Shown here piece after piece: positions 56,604 through 64,000 of a stretch of DNA of 64,000 nucleotides. Source of the DNA: Streptomyces sp. NBC_01451 (GTDB taxonomy: Bacteria; Actinomycetota; Actinomycetes; Streptomycetales; Streptomycetaceae). Where the stretch lies: NCBI RefSeq assembly GCF_036227485.1, contig NZ_CP109479.1, positions 558,001-622,000 of the forward strand, in the 5' to 3' direction. The notes below the pieces were generated by a model, which ran no database searches, was not told the origin of the DNA, and saw only the letters and a list, made by a program, of their open reading frames with translations. Both the position numbers and the translations under genes were made by a program. The first letter of the stretch is position 1. Each line of letters starts with the position of its first letter.

Positions 56604-58090
56604 GCTCCCTCCATCGCCTCGTCCCGCGCACCCGGCGTGCGGCCACGGGCGCGCCGGGTGTCCCCGGTGACCGGCTCGCCGGGGATGGCCAGGGCCGCCG
56701 TGCAGGCCAGCAGGGCGACGACGCCCGCCATCCCGAAGGCCAACAGGTAGCCGTGCAGGGTGGGCACCGGGATGCCGCCGACCGCACTGGTGTGGCGGAC
56801 CAGCACGGCGACGACGGCGGCGCTGCACATGGCCTGGCCGATCGTGCGCATCAGGACGTTGACGCCGTTGGCGGAGGCCGTCTGGCCGGGCGGTACGGCC
56901 CCCAGGATCAGCATGGGCAGCGCCGAGTACGCGAAGGTGGTGCCCATGCCGACGACGGCGGCGCCCACGATGATCATCCACAGGTCGCGGCTGTCCGCGA
57001 TGCGCACCACATAGCCGAGCGCCATGACCGCCGTGCCGACGGTCAGGGTGACGCGCGGCCCGTACGCCGCCGAGACGCGGGCCGAGATCGGCGAGAACAC
57101 CAGCATGACGATGCCCCCGGGCAGCAGGACGAGGCCTGTCTCGACGATGGACAGGCCGAGCCCGTATCCGGTCGCCCCGGGCGCCTGGACCAGTTGGGCC
57201 GTCACCAGGGAGTTGGAGTAGAAGGCGAAACCGGTCAGCAGGGCGGCGACATGGGACAGGCCGACCCGGGGCCGGGACACCAGCCGCAGGTCCACCAGGG
57301 GCTGCCGGGTGCGCAGTTGGTGCCACCACCACAGGCCGAGCACCGTGACGGCGGCGAGGAACAGCCCCAGGACGCGCGGACTGCCCCACCCCCACTCGCC
57401 GCCCTCGACGATGCCGAGGAGCAGACACACCAGCCCGGCGGCCAGTCCCAGCGCGCCCACGACGTCGAACCGTCCCGGTTCCCGGACGGAGGACTCGCGC
57501 ACCGCCCACCACACCGCCGTCACACCCGTCAGGCCGAGCCCCGCGGTCGCCCAGAACATGACGTGCCAGTTCGCGTACTGGACGATCAGCGCGGCGAGCG
57601 GCAGCCCCAGCGCGGCGCCGATCCCGACGGTGGCGCTCATCAGCGCGACCGCGCTTCCCGTGCGCTCCGGCGGGAGTTCGTCGCGCAGGATGCTGATCGA
57701 AAGGGGGAAGACGGCGGACGCGGCGCCCTGCAGGGCGCGTGCCGTGATGAGTACTCCGATGTCGGAGGACAGGGCGCACATGACCGAGCCGAGGACCATC
57801 AGCCCCAGGGCCCCGATCAGGACCCGCCGTTTGCCGTACATGTCGCCGGCGCGGCCCAGCACCGGGGTGAGAACGGCGCCGGAGAGCAGGGTCGCGGTCA
57901 CCATCCAGGAGACCGCGCCGGGTGAGGCGCCGGTCAGCCGGGGCAGGTCGGGCAGCAGCGGGACGACCACGGTCTGCATGACCGCCATGAGCATCCCGCC
58001 GAACGCCAGCGCCGGAACGGTCATCCGGTCGCGCAGGGGCCGCGGGGCGGACGTCCCGCGTGGGGCGGGTATCGGTACGGGCTGGTCCAT
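56600..58090 (-). CDS. MFS drug:H+ antiporter, DHA2-like (14 TM)
   Basis: A 496-residue permease with about 14 hydrophobic helices. Motif A is GRAGDMYGKRRVLIGALGLM (about residue 78); motif C-like VGIGAALGLPLAALIVQYAN is at about 150; motif B ARALQGAASAVFPLSISILR at about 120. Such antiporters export drugs and dyes. ATG 58090 follows GCTGGAG; the frame extends to 58150 across the operators, which is improbable. Regulated with the downstream TetR gene. Confidence 0.92.
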   Translation of the reverse strand: MDQPVPIPAPRGTSAPRPLRDRMTVPALAFGGMLMAVMQTVVVPLLPDLPRLTGASPGAVSWMVTATLLSGAVLTPVLGRAGDMYGKRRVLIGALGLMVLGSVMCALSSDIGVLITARALQGAASAVFPLSISILRDELPPERTGSAVALMSATVGIGAALGLPLAALIVQYANWHVMFWATAGLGLTGVTAVWWAVRESSVREPGRFDVVGALGLAAGLVCLLLGIVEGGEWGWGSPRVLGLFLAAVTVLGLWWWHQLRTRQPLVDLRLVSRPRVGLSHVAALLTGFAFYSNSLVTAQLVQAPGATGYGLGLSIVETGLVLLPGGIVMLVFSPISARVSAAYGPRVTLTVGTAVMALGYVVRIADSRDLWMIIVGAAVVGMGTTFAYSALPMLILGAVPPGQTASANGVNVLMRTIGQAMCSAAVVAVLVRHTSAVGGIPVPTLHGYLLAFGMAGVVALLACTAALAIPGEPVTGDTRRARGRTPGARDEAMEGA

Positions 58091-58130
58091 CGGCACTCCA
58101 GCGGCCGGCCGCTCTGCGCGACAAAAAGGC

Positions 58131-58171
58131 GGTGAATGGCGATTCACCATAGCGGTGAATCACCATTCACC
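58131..58171. promoter_or_regulatory. Two perfect TetR operators upstream of the MFS-TetR operon
   Basis: GGTGAATggcgATTCACC (58131-58148) and GGTGAATcaccATTCACC (58154-58171) are identical 7-bp palindromes with 4-nt spacers, 23 bp apart centre to centre. They lie 41-81 nt upstream of the MFS start. Two dimers of the operon's own TetR protein probably bind here. Confidence 0.75.
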
Positions 58172-58194
58172 CAACAGCACCGGCCGTGGCCGGG

Positions 58195-59430
58195 CTATTT
58201 GCCGGAGGCCCCGTCCCCGGTACGGGAGGCCAGCACGCGCGTCTGCGCGGTCCGGGCGAGCTTCGGGCCGAGCCATCGCTTGAACCGGCGCAGCGCTTCG
58301 AGGCGCCCCGCCGCCCGGTCGATGCCGTAGTACAGCTGGGGCGGCACATAGGGCAGCAGGGGCGAGTGGCGCTGGCCGAGCAGGGCGAACATCCGGGCCG
58401 GGGGCAGCCGGATGTAGCGGGGCAGGTTCTCGTACCACTGGGCGCTGTAGCGGGCCGCGCTCTGGATGGAGAGCAGTTCCGACTTGCGCCGCTCCTCGTA
58501 GGCGGTGAGGGCCGCGGGGAGGTCGGGGTGCGTGTGGAGGGCGTCGGCGAGGACGAGGGCGTCCTCCAGGGCAAGAGTGGTGCCGGCGCCGATGGAGTAG
58601 TGCGTGGTGTGGGCGGCGTCGCCGAGCAGGACGAGGTTGCCGTGGTGCCAGGAACGGTTGGTGAGGGTGCGGAAGTTCAGCCACTGGGCGGCGCCATCGT
58701 CGGCCGAGCGGCCGATCAGGGGGTGGCCGTCCAGCAGGTCTCCGAAGAGCTTCTCCAGCACGGCCAGACCGTCGGCCTCGTTCGCCCGGTCGAGACCGAG
58801 CCCGCTCCAGGTCTCGGGGGAGCACTCGACGACGCAGGTGCTGTGGTCCTGGCTGTAGCCGTAGCCGTAGCACCAGATCCAGCCGTGCTCCGTCTCCTTG
58901 AAGCCGAAGGTGAAGGCGTCGAACACCTTGGTGGTGCCGAGCCAGATGTACCGGTTGCGGCCGGCCCTCAGGTTGGCGCCGAAGTGTTCGGTGTGCTGTT
59001 CGCGCAGCGAGCTGTTGACGCCGTCGGCCGCCACGACGAGGTCGGCGCCGTCCAGAGCGCCGATGTCGGTGATCCCGTGCTCGAACTCCAGCCGTACACC
59101 GAGCTGTCGGGCCCGGTCGGCGAGGATGTCGAGGAGCTTGTGGCGGCCGATGCCGAAGCCCTCGTCGCCCGGGTGCCGGGTCGCGCTGTCGCCCACGTGG
59201 GCGACCCCGTGGTTCCAGGACACCGAGGCGTCACCGATGGCCCGCGCGGACTCGGGGTCGTGCTCGTGGAGCTTGTCGAGCAGTCCGCGCCAGTAGGTGA
59301 CGCCCCAGCCGTAGGTCGAGCCCGCCGGGTCACGCTCGTACACGGTGATGTCGTGGGACGGATCCCGCAGCTTCAGCAGGATCGAGAGATACAGGCCGGC
59401 GGGCCCGCCTCCGACACAGGCGACCTTCAC
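58195..59430 (-). CDS. FAD-dependent aromatic monooxygenase
   Basis: A 411-residue class A flavin monooxygenase. The GxGxxG motif VACVGGGPAGLYLSILLKLR is at residue 3. The DG motif lies in VVAADGVNSSLREQ and the GD motif in LVLLGDAAHTTHYSIGAGTT (about 285). The TYGWGVTYWRGLLDKLHEHD block resembles the hydroxylase part of salicylyl-CoA/anthraniloyl-CoA monooxygenases. It uses NADPH and O2 to hydroxylate an aromatic substrate, perhaps as a CoA thioester. GTG 59430 has AGGGG five bases upstream; GTG 59436 does not. It could detoxify a compound related to the adjacent MFS exporter's substrate. Confidence 0.87.
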   Translation of the reverse strand: MKVACVGGGPAGLYLSILLKLRDPSHDITVYERDPAGSTYGWGVTYWRGLLDKLHEHDPESARAIGDASVSWNHGVAHVGDSATRHPGDEGFGIGRHKLLDILADRARQLGVRLEFEHGITDIGALDGADLVVAADGVNSSLREQHTEHFGANLRAGRNRYIWLGTTKVFDAFTFGFKETEHGWIWCYGYGYSQDHSTCVVECSPETWSGLGLDRANEADGLAVLEKLFGDLLDGHPLIGRSADDGAAQWLNFRTLTNRSWHHGNLVLLGDAAHTTHYSIGAGTTLALEDALVLADALHTHPDLPAALTAYEERRKSELLSIQSAARYSAQWYENLPRYIRLPPARMFALLGQRHSPLLPYVPPQLYYGIDRAAGRLEALRRFKRWLGPKLARTAQTRVLASRTGDGASGK

Positions 59431-59539
59431 ACACACCCCTAGCGATTACGGAAGGTGGTCAGTTCGCGTCGGAGAGTAGCAGGATGTGGATGCGCCGAAA
59501 CGCCGTCCGGCATGGGACGGAGGTTGCGGCCCGGTCCGC

Positions 59540-60253
59540 TCAGACCTCGGCCGTACGGCACTCCGGGTGGCCCCAGCCCTGCGCGTTCTTGGCGATGGTC
59601 TCGCCGGCCGCGTAGGCCCGTCCGCAGACGCAGCGGCCGGGGAACTTCGCCTTGAGGGTGCGGCTGGAGTTGCCGCTCCGCGCCTTGGGCGTCTTCGTAC
59701 CGGACGTCTTCGTGCCGGACGTCTTCGGGGCCGAGGAGCGGTGGGTGTCGGGTGAGGCCGGAGGTTCCGGGGAGCCGAGGTCGCTGCCTGCCGACAGCTG
59801 CGCGATCGCGGCCTGGCTGGCGGCACGGTCGGCGAAGTCGTTGAGCTTGTCGCCGTCGACCTGGTGGGCGGGCACGTAGCGGAACTCGACCGAGCGGCCG
59901 TCGAGCAGTTCGTCGATACGGACGACGAGTTCCTGGTTGGCGACCGGCTTGCCCGCGGCCGTCTTCCAGCCCTTGCGCTTCCAGGCGGGCAGCCAGGTGG
60001 TGACTGCCTTCATGGCGTACTGGGAGTCCATCCGGATCTCCAGCGGCACGTCCGGCGCGATGGCCCTCAACAGTCTTTCCAGCGCGGTGAGTTCGGCGAC
60101 GTTGTTGGTGGCCCGGCCGAGTGGCCCGGCCTCCCAGCGAGTGGGGCTCTCCGAGCCGTCGGCCACCACCCAGGCCCAGCCCGCCGGTCCCGGATTCCCC
60201 TTCGAAGCCCCGTCGCACGCGGCCACCACACGTTCACGCATGCGCTCGATCAT
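59540..60253 (-). CDS. Ribonuclease HI with C-terminal extension
   Basis: A 237-residue protein. Residues 1-150 are RNase H1, which degrades RNA in RNA-DNA hybrids. The DEDD residues are in ACDGASKGNPG, NNVAELTALE, IRMDSQYAMK and LNDFADRAAS. The C-terminal 85 residues contain a repeat (TSGTKTSGTKTPK) and a possible zinc cluster (RCVCGRAYAAGETI ... GWGHPECRTAEV). That module is unusual for bacterial RNase HI. Start at 60253 or at 60241 (MRERVVAACDG). Confidence 0.88.
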   Translation of the reverse strand: MIERMRERVVAACDGASKGNPGPAGWAWVVADGSESPTRWEAGPLGRATNNVAELTALERLLRAIAPDVPLEIRMDSQYAMKAVTTWLPAWKRKGWKTAAGKPVANQELVVRIDELLDGRSVEFRYVPAHQVDGDKLNDFADRAASQAAIAQLSAGSDLGSPEPPASPDTHRSSAPKTSGTKTSGTKTPKARSGNSSRTLKAKFPGRCVCGRAYAAGETIAKNAQGWGHPECRTAEV

Positions 60254-60296
60254 GCCATGCGCGCGACGGGCTCCCGGCCCCTGTCGGCCGCCTCCC

Positions 60297-61097
60297 TCAG
60301 CCCACGTCCGCCGACTTGGGCATCTCGCCCGCCGTCGTCGTGACGTCGATGACGGAGAAGTTGGCGCCCTGCGGATCGCTCAGCGCGGCGAACCGGCCGA
60401 ACGGGCTGTCCATGGGACCGAAGCGCAGCACGGCGCCGAGCTTGGTGGCCGTGGCGACGGCGTCGTCGCAGTTGCCGACGGTGAAGTACACGTTGATGTA
60501 CGGCGGCACCTCGGGCGGGAAGTCGTCCGTCATCCGCATCCGGCCGAGGACGGTGTCGTCGCCCAGGTTGTACATGCGGAAGTCCATGGCGTCGTCCTGC
60601 ATCTGCTTGGCCGAGTAGCCGAAGACGGTCTGGAAGAAGGTGTCCGACTTCTCGGTCTCGCGTGTGAAGACCTCGGCCCAGCAGTACGCGCCGGGCTGTT
60701 CCGGTCCTGCCTCGAAGCCCTCGTGGACACCGCCCTGCCAGACGCCGAAGGCAACACCGCTGGGGTCGCGGGCCAGGCACATCGTGCCGAACTCGCCCAC
60801 CTGCATCGGCTCCATCAGCAGTTCGCCGCCGTTGTCGCGGATCTTCGCGGCGGTGGCGGCGGCGTCCGGCGAGGCGAGGTACAGGCACCACGCCGACTGC
60901 CCTTCCTGCCCGGGCATCGGCGGGACGACGGCGGCGACCGCCTTGCCGTCGGCGTACGCCTGGGTGTAGTTGCCGTACTCCGACGACGACTCGCCGAAGG
61001 TCCAGCCCAGCACCTCACCGTAGAAGCTCTTGGCTCCCTCGACGTCACTGAACATCGCGTCGGCCCAGCAGGGGGTTCCCTCACGTTGCACGGCCAT
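60297..61097 (-). CDS. Two-domain VOC protein
   Basis: A 266-residue glyoxalase-fold protein. Domain 1 is residues 1-125 (PCWADAMFSDVEGAKSFYGE ... LARDPSGVAFGVWQG) and domain 2 is 130-265 (YCWAEVFTRETEKSDTFFQT ... LSDPQGANFSVIDV). It resembles the CFP32-type hydrolase-like proteins and the protein at 12099. A TAGCGT -10-like box is present about 50 nt upstream. Function not assigned. Confidence 0.87.
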   Translation of the reverse strand: MAVQREGTPCWADAMFSDVEGAKSFYGEVLGWTFGESSSEYGNYTQAYADGKAVAAVVPPMPGQEGQSAWCLYLASPDAAATAAKIRDNGGELLMEPMQVGEFGTMCLARDPSGVAFGVWQGGVHEGFEAGPEQPGAYCWAEVFTRETEKSDTFFQTVFGYSAKQMQDDAMDFRMYNLGDDTVLGRMRMTDDFPPEVPPYINVYFTVGNCDDAVATATKLGAVLRFGPMDSPFGRFAALSDPQGANFSVIDVTTTAGEMPKSADVG

Positions 61098-61205
61098 GGC
61101 TCCGGCCTCTCCGGTCTCGTCGAACTCGTCGGGTGGTCCGGATCCTCACGCTAGCCAGGCTTGGTCCGGGACGCGCGTCGAGCGGCCCAGGCTGTTACAG
61201 ACGGC

Positions 61206-61256
61206 CCCGTAGGGGGCGCGGGGAACTGCGCGACAAGCCACGGCGGACCCGCAGCC
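61206..61256 (+). repeat. Streptomyces-type intergenic repeat (REP-like)
   Basis: The GGGGCGCGGGGAACTGCGCG core followed by ACAAGCCACGGCGGACCCGC closely resembles a repeat found many times in Streptomyces genomes between genes. It contains short stems (CCCC/GGGG; GCGC/GCGC). Its position between divergent genes fits. Assigned from memory of the pattern. Confidence 0.55.
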
Positions 61257-61356
61257 AACAAACAACGCACAAGGCACGGCAAAAACGCACCTCTGCGGTC
61301 TGATAATTTCATCGACGCTCGTCTCTCCTCGGCCCCCACAACCTCCAGGTGTCCCG

Positions 61357-61743
61357 ATGTCCGCTGCAGGGGTGCGTCGCCCAGCGACGCGGCACGCCAG
61401 CAGCGTCCCGCACCTGCTGGGTGTCCTGGTCCTCGTCCTCGCGACGTTCGCGTTCTCCTGCGCGGGCGCCCTGCCCTCGCCGGACACCGGGCCCGCTCGG
61501 CCGACGTCGGCGCACGCCGTGCACATCGCCGACCCGGACCCCTGCCAGGAGGGCCCGCACCACGGCTGTCACGCCCCCGGGCACCACGGCGTCCTCAACC
61601 ACGCACCGCTCATCGGCGCGGACCGGGCCGCCGCGCTGGACCAGACCAGCACCGCCCCCGCCCGGCTGCCGCTCGGCCCGTCGCGGATCCCGGGCGCCGC
61701 CCGCCCTCCCGATCTCCACGAACTGCAACTGCTCAGGGTCTAG
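61357..61743 (+). CDS. Small exported His/Cys-rich hypothetical protein
   Basis: A 128-residue protein with one N-terminal hydrophobic helix (LLGVLVLVLATFAFSCAGAL), possibly a signal anchor or lipobox-like LSCAG variant (FSCAG). A short segment after it is rich in His and Cys (DPCQEGPHHGCHAPGHHGVL), suggesting metal binding. AGGTG precedes the ATG. It lies 110 nt before the DUF3105 gene with which it may be co-expressed. No family recognised. Confidence 0.72.
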   Translation: MSAAGVRRPATRHASSVPHLLGVLVLVLATFAFSCAGALPSPDTGPARPTSAHAVHIADPDPCQEGPHHGCHAPGHHGVLNHAPLIGADRAAALDQTSTAPARLPLGPSRIPGAARPPDLHELQLLRV

Positions 61744-61809
61744 GCCGTGACCGGGCCCGCGTCTTCCTCGGGCCGATCCGCTCAGCCACGACCATCACCC
61801 CAGCTTGCA

Positions 61810-61837
61810 GTGCCGTGCCCGCGGACGGGCACGGCAC
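61810..61837 (+). promoter_or_regulatory. 12-bp hairpin immediately before the DUF3105 ribosome site
   Basis: GTGCCGTGCCCG-cgga-CGGGCACGGCAC is a perfect 12-bp stem with a 4-nt loop. The Shine-Dalgarno (GGAGAAGGAC) begins one base after it. It could be the terminator of the upstream small gene or a regulatory leader element of the DUF3105 gene. Confidence 0.6.
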
Positions 61838-61852
61838 GGAGAAGGACATCCC

Positions 61853-62500
61853 ATGGGTACATCCAACGCCAAGGCGAAGACCGCGGCCCGCCGCGCCCAC
61901 ATGGAGGAGCTGCGCAAGGCCGAGCAGGCCCGTGAGCGCCGGATGCGTCTGCTCACCCTCGGCGCGACCGCCGTCATACTCGTCGGCCTGGCCGGCGGCG
62001 GCTGGTTCCTCGTCGACTCGGCCCAGGACAAGGAAGCTGCGGAGGCAGCGGCGAAAGCGGCCCCGATATCGGGTGTGAAGAGCTGGTCCAAGCTCACCCA
62101 GAACCACGTCTCCGAGCCCGTCACCTACAAGATGAGCCCGCCCGTGGGCGGCGACCACAACCAGGTGTGGGTGAACTGCGACCGGCAGGTCTACACCAAG
62201 GTGGTCCCCAACGAGAACGCGGTGCACGCCCTCGAACACGGTGCCGTCTGGATCACCTACAACGACAAGGCGGCCAAGGCGGACGTCGAGACACTCTCCG
62301 AGAAGGTGACCAACACGTCGTACACCTTCATGAGCCCGTACGAGGACCAGTCGTCGCCGATCGTGCTGAGCGCCTGGGAGCACCAGCTCAAGGTGGACAA
62401 GGCGTCGGACCCGCGGGTCGCCGAGTTCCTCAACAAGTACGTCCAGGGCGAGCAGACGCCCGAGCCCGGTGCCGCGTGCACCAACGGGATGACGCCGTGA
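61853..62500 (+). CDS. DUF3105 single-pass membrane protein
   Basis: A 215-residue protein. A basic cytoplasmic N-terminus (KTAARRAHMEELRKAEQARE) is followed by one transmembrane helix (LLTLGATAVILVGLAGGGWF, about residues 34-53) and the extracytoplasmic DUF3105 domain: VTYKMSPPVGGDHNQVWVNC, ALEHGAVWITYND and SPIVLSAWEHQL. The conserved GGDHN, C and EHG residues resemble a metal site. It lies downstream of a His-rich exported protein, so a role in metal handling is plausible but unproven. GAGAAGGAC precedes the ATG. Confidence 0.9.
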   Translation: MGTSNAKAKTAARRAHMEELRKAEQARERRMRLLTLGATAVILVGLAGGGWFLVDSAQDKEAAEAAAKAAPISGVKSWSKLTQNHVSEPVTYKMSPPVGGDHNQVWVNCDRQVYTKVVPNENAVHALEHGAVWITYNDKAAKADVETLSEKVTNTSYTFMSPYEDQSSPIVLSAWEHQLKVDKASDPRVAEFLNKYVQGEQTPEPGAACTNGMTP

Positions 62501-62613
62501 ACTGAGCGTCGGCGGCGGGGCCTTCGCGCCGGACGGCCCCGCGCCGGCGCCCGCGTTTCCGTTCCGTCGAAAATCGGTGGACCGCGGGCCCGGCGGCGGC
62601 TGGGATGGTCGGC

Positions 62614-63516
62614 ATGTGTGCCCTGAAGATGCATGCGGACGAGGTGGAGATCGATGCCTCCCTGGTCCGGCGCCTGATCGCCCGGCAGTTCCCCGAGTGG
62701 GCCGGGCTGCCGGTCGAGCGGCTGGAGTCCGCCGGGACCGAGAACGCCATGTTCCGGCTCGGCGGGGACCTGGTGGTCCGGCTGCCGAGGCATCCCGGAG
62801 CGGTGGGCAGCATCGAGCACGAGCAGCGCTGGCTGTCCCTGCTGGGGCCGCGGCTGCCGGTCGCCGTACCCGAGCCGCTCGGCCGGGGCGGCGCCGACGA
62901 CGGGTTCCCGTGGCCGTGGTCCGTGTACGGCTGGCTGGACGGCCGGAATCCCGCGGTCGACGCCCTGGAGGCTCCCGGCACACTGGCCGGGGAACTCGCC
63001 GGCTTCGTCCGCGCGCTGCGCCGCGTCGAGGCCGCGAACGGCCCGTCCCACTACCGGGCCGTTCCCCTGTCGGCGCGGGACACGGCCACGCGCGCGGCCC
63101 TCGCCCGGTTGGGAGGGACCGTGGACACCGAGGCGGTGACGGCCCTGTGGGAGGACGCCCTACGGGCTCCCGAGCACACCGGACCGCCGGTCTGGGCACA
63201 CGCGGACCTCTCACCGGGCAACGTACTGGTCGCCGAGGGGCGGCTGAGTGCCGTGATCGACTTCGGCTGTACCGGGGTCGGCGATCCGGCCGTCGATCTG
63301 ATCGTGGCCTGGAACCTGCTGCCCGCCGGCGTCCGTGACATCTTCCGCGAGGCGGTCGGCGCCGACGACGCCGAGTGGGCGCGCGGGCGCGGCTGGGCGC
63401 TGTCGATCTCGCTGATCCAGCTGCCGTACTACCGGGACACGAATCCGGTGCTCGCGGCGAACTCCCGCCACGTGATCAGGGAGCTCCTGGCCGAGCACGG
63501 CGACCGGCGGGCCTGA
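62614..63516 (+). CDS. Aminoglycoside phosphotransferase-like kinase (APH family)
   Basis: A 300-residue small-molecule kinase. The nucleotide-binding N-lobe (ESAGTENAMFRLGGDLVVRL) is followed by Brenner's motif WAHADLSPGNVLV and the metal motif AVIDFGCTGVGDPAVD. The C-lobe helix WALSISLIQLPYYRDTNPVL is typical of the Streptomyces APH-like group. Substrate could be an antibiotic, sugar or amino alcohol. Start uncertain among ATG 62605, 62614 and 62629 (MHADEVEIDASLVRR). Confidence 0.88.
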   Translation: MCALKMHADEVEIDASLVRRLIARQFPEWAGLPVERLESAGTENAMFRLGGDLVVRLPRHPGAVGSIEHEQRWLSLLGPRLPVAVPEPLGRGGADDGFPWPWSVYGWLDGRNPAVDALEAPGTLAGELAGFVRALRRVEAANGPSHYRAVPLSARDTATRAALARLGGTVDTEAVTALWEDALRAPEHTGPPVWAHADLSPGNVLVAEGRLSAVIDFGCTGVGDPAVDLIVAWNLLPAGVRDIFREAVGADDAEWARGRGWALSISLIQLPYYRDTNPVLAANSRHVIRELLAEHGDRRA

Positions 63517-63557
63517 GCCGCCCGGGGCGGGGGCGGCTCGGCACCGGCCGGGTCCGC

Positions 63558-64000
63558 CTACTCCCCCGCGTACGCCTGCTTCAGGGCCGCGATGTCCAGC
63601 TTGCCCATCGCGTACATGGCCTTGGTGGTGCGGACGGCCTTCTCCGGGTCCGGGTCGCTGATCATCTCGATCAGGCCGTCCGGGATGACCTGCCAGGACA
63701 GTCCGTACTTGTCCTTGAGCCATCCGCAGGGGCCGCCCTCGCCGCCACCCTCGGTGAGCTTCGCCCAGTAGTGGTCGACCTCCTGCTGGTCGGCGCAGAA
63801 GATCTGGAAGGAGACGGCCTCGCTGAACTTGAACTGCGGGCCGCCGTTCAGGGCGACGAACTTCTGGCCGTTGGCCACGAAGTCGACGGCCAGGACGCCG
63901 CCGGCGGGCGCGGGGCCGGCCTCGTTGTAGTAGCCGGTCCTGCCGAGGGACGAGTTCTTGAAGACCGAGACGTAGAAGTGGGCGGCTTCCTCGGCCTGGC
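63558..64000 (-). CDS. PhnB-like VOC protein, cut by window edge
   Basis: The C-terminal 147 codons of a VOC protein of the PhnB/3-demethylubiquinone-methyltransferase-like group. It reads QAEEAAHFYVSVFKNSSLGR near the edge, then FVANGQKFVALNGGPQFKFS, VDHYWAKLTEGGGEGGPCGW and LKDKYGLSWQVIPDGLIEMI. The family's WxxKLxxGGE and DxYGxxWQ signatures are present. The N-terminal codons lie beyond the right edge. Function unknown. Confidence 0.88.
   Translation of the reverse strand, partial: QAEEAAHFYVSVFKNSSLGRTGYYNEAGPAPAGGVLAVDFVANGQKFVALNGGPQFKFSEAVSFQIFCADQQEVDHYWAKLTEGGGEGGPCGWLKDKYGLSWQVIPDGLIEMISDPDPEKAVRTTKAMYAMGKLDIAALKQAYAGE

Noticed and set aside
1..64000. A biosynthetic gene cluster, CRISPR array or phage defence island
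   Set aside because: No PKS/NRPS, terpene cyclase, cas, restriction or toxin-antitoxin genes were recognised; the lone polyprenyl synthase is not enough to call a cluster.

Overview
The window is a Streptomyces-type chromosomal segment. GC is very high, genes are dense with strong third-position GC bias, GTG starts are frequent, several transcripts look leaderless, and the gene content is typical of the genus (ANTAR protein, SigB-family sigma factor with an anti-sigma-like ATPase, DUF5133, TerD, AIM24, DUF574 methyltransferase, many TetR/ROK/LuxR regulators). No rRNA, tRNA or CRISPR array was seen. Species cannot be fixed from the sequence alone.

Region 1-17.2 kb is stress and lipid oriented. 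It holds a truncated acyl-CoA synthetase at the left edge and a full paralogue at 14.3-16.2 kb, two GNAT acetyltransferases, a GAF-ANTAR protein, a ferredoxin reductase with a fatty acid desaturase, and a DrrAB-like ABC exporter under a MarR regulator. A SigB-family sigma factor, an anti-sigma-like ATPase, a DUF5133 protein and a Gfo/Idh oxidoreductase complete it. Between 6.2 and 7.9 kb lies a scar: an IS30 transposase 3' fragment abutting an IS3-type OrfA fragment, then an MFS transporter cut after about four helices. A vestige of the trehalose synthase N-terminus lies at about 13.98 kb.

Region 17.2-30 kb contains a candidate structured small RNA with a strong terminator, a cNMP-binding protein, MFS/TetR, saccharopine-dehydrogenase-like and M1 peptidase genes, and a KstD-like flavoprotein under a TetR regulator with tandem operators. 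It also has an AlkB gene whose promoter appears to contain a LexA box, an MBL-fold hydrolase, DUF4032, a universal stress protein and a VOC protein.

Region 30.1-36.1 kb is the most unusual. A three-gene operon encodes a receiver-thioredoxin-reductase-like fusion, a cNMP-sensing histidine kinase and a UBP-type zinc finger. Its original 5' end seems to lie 2.5 kb upstream at 30111. The intervening segment is bounded by 13-bp direct repeats and carries an RTX-repeat secreted protein and decayed lectin and GIY-YIG-like fragments. It looks like an insertion that replaced the first codons of the receiver gene.

Region 36-48 kb has a large LuxR-type ATPase regulator, a divergent ROK regulator/alpha-galactosidase pair, a TerD-CAP fusion, a DUF574 methyltransferase, AIM24, and a TPR protein overlapping a polyprenyl synthase. 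Region 48-64 kb has a pseudokinase, several conserved unknowns, an aldo/keto reductase, a covalent-FAD cholesterol-oxidase-like enzyme and an MFS-TetR operon with two perfect operators. It continues with a flavin monooxygenase, RNase HI, VOC proteins, a DUF3105 membrane protein preceded by a strong hairpin, a phosphotransferase, and a partial PhnB-like gene at the right edge.
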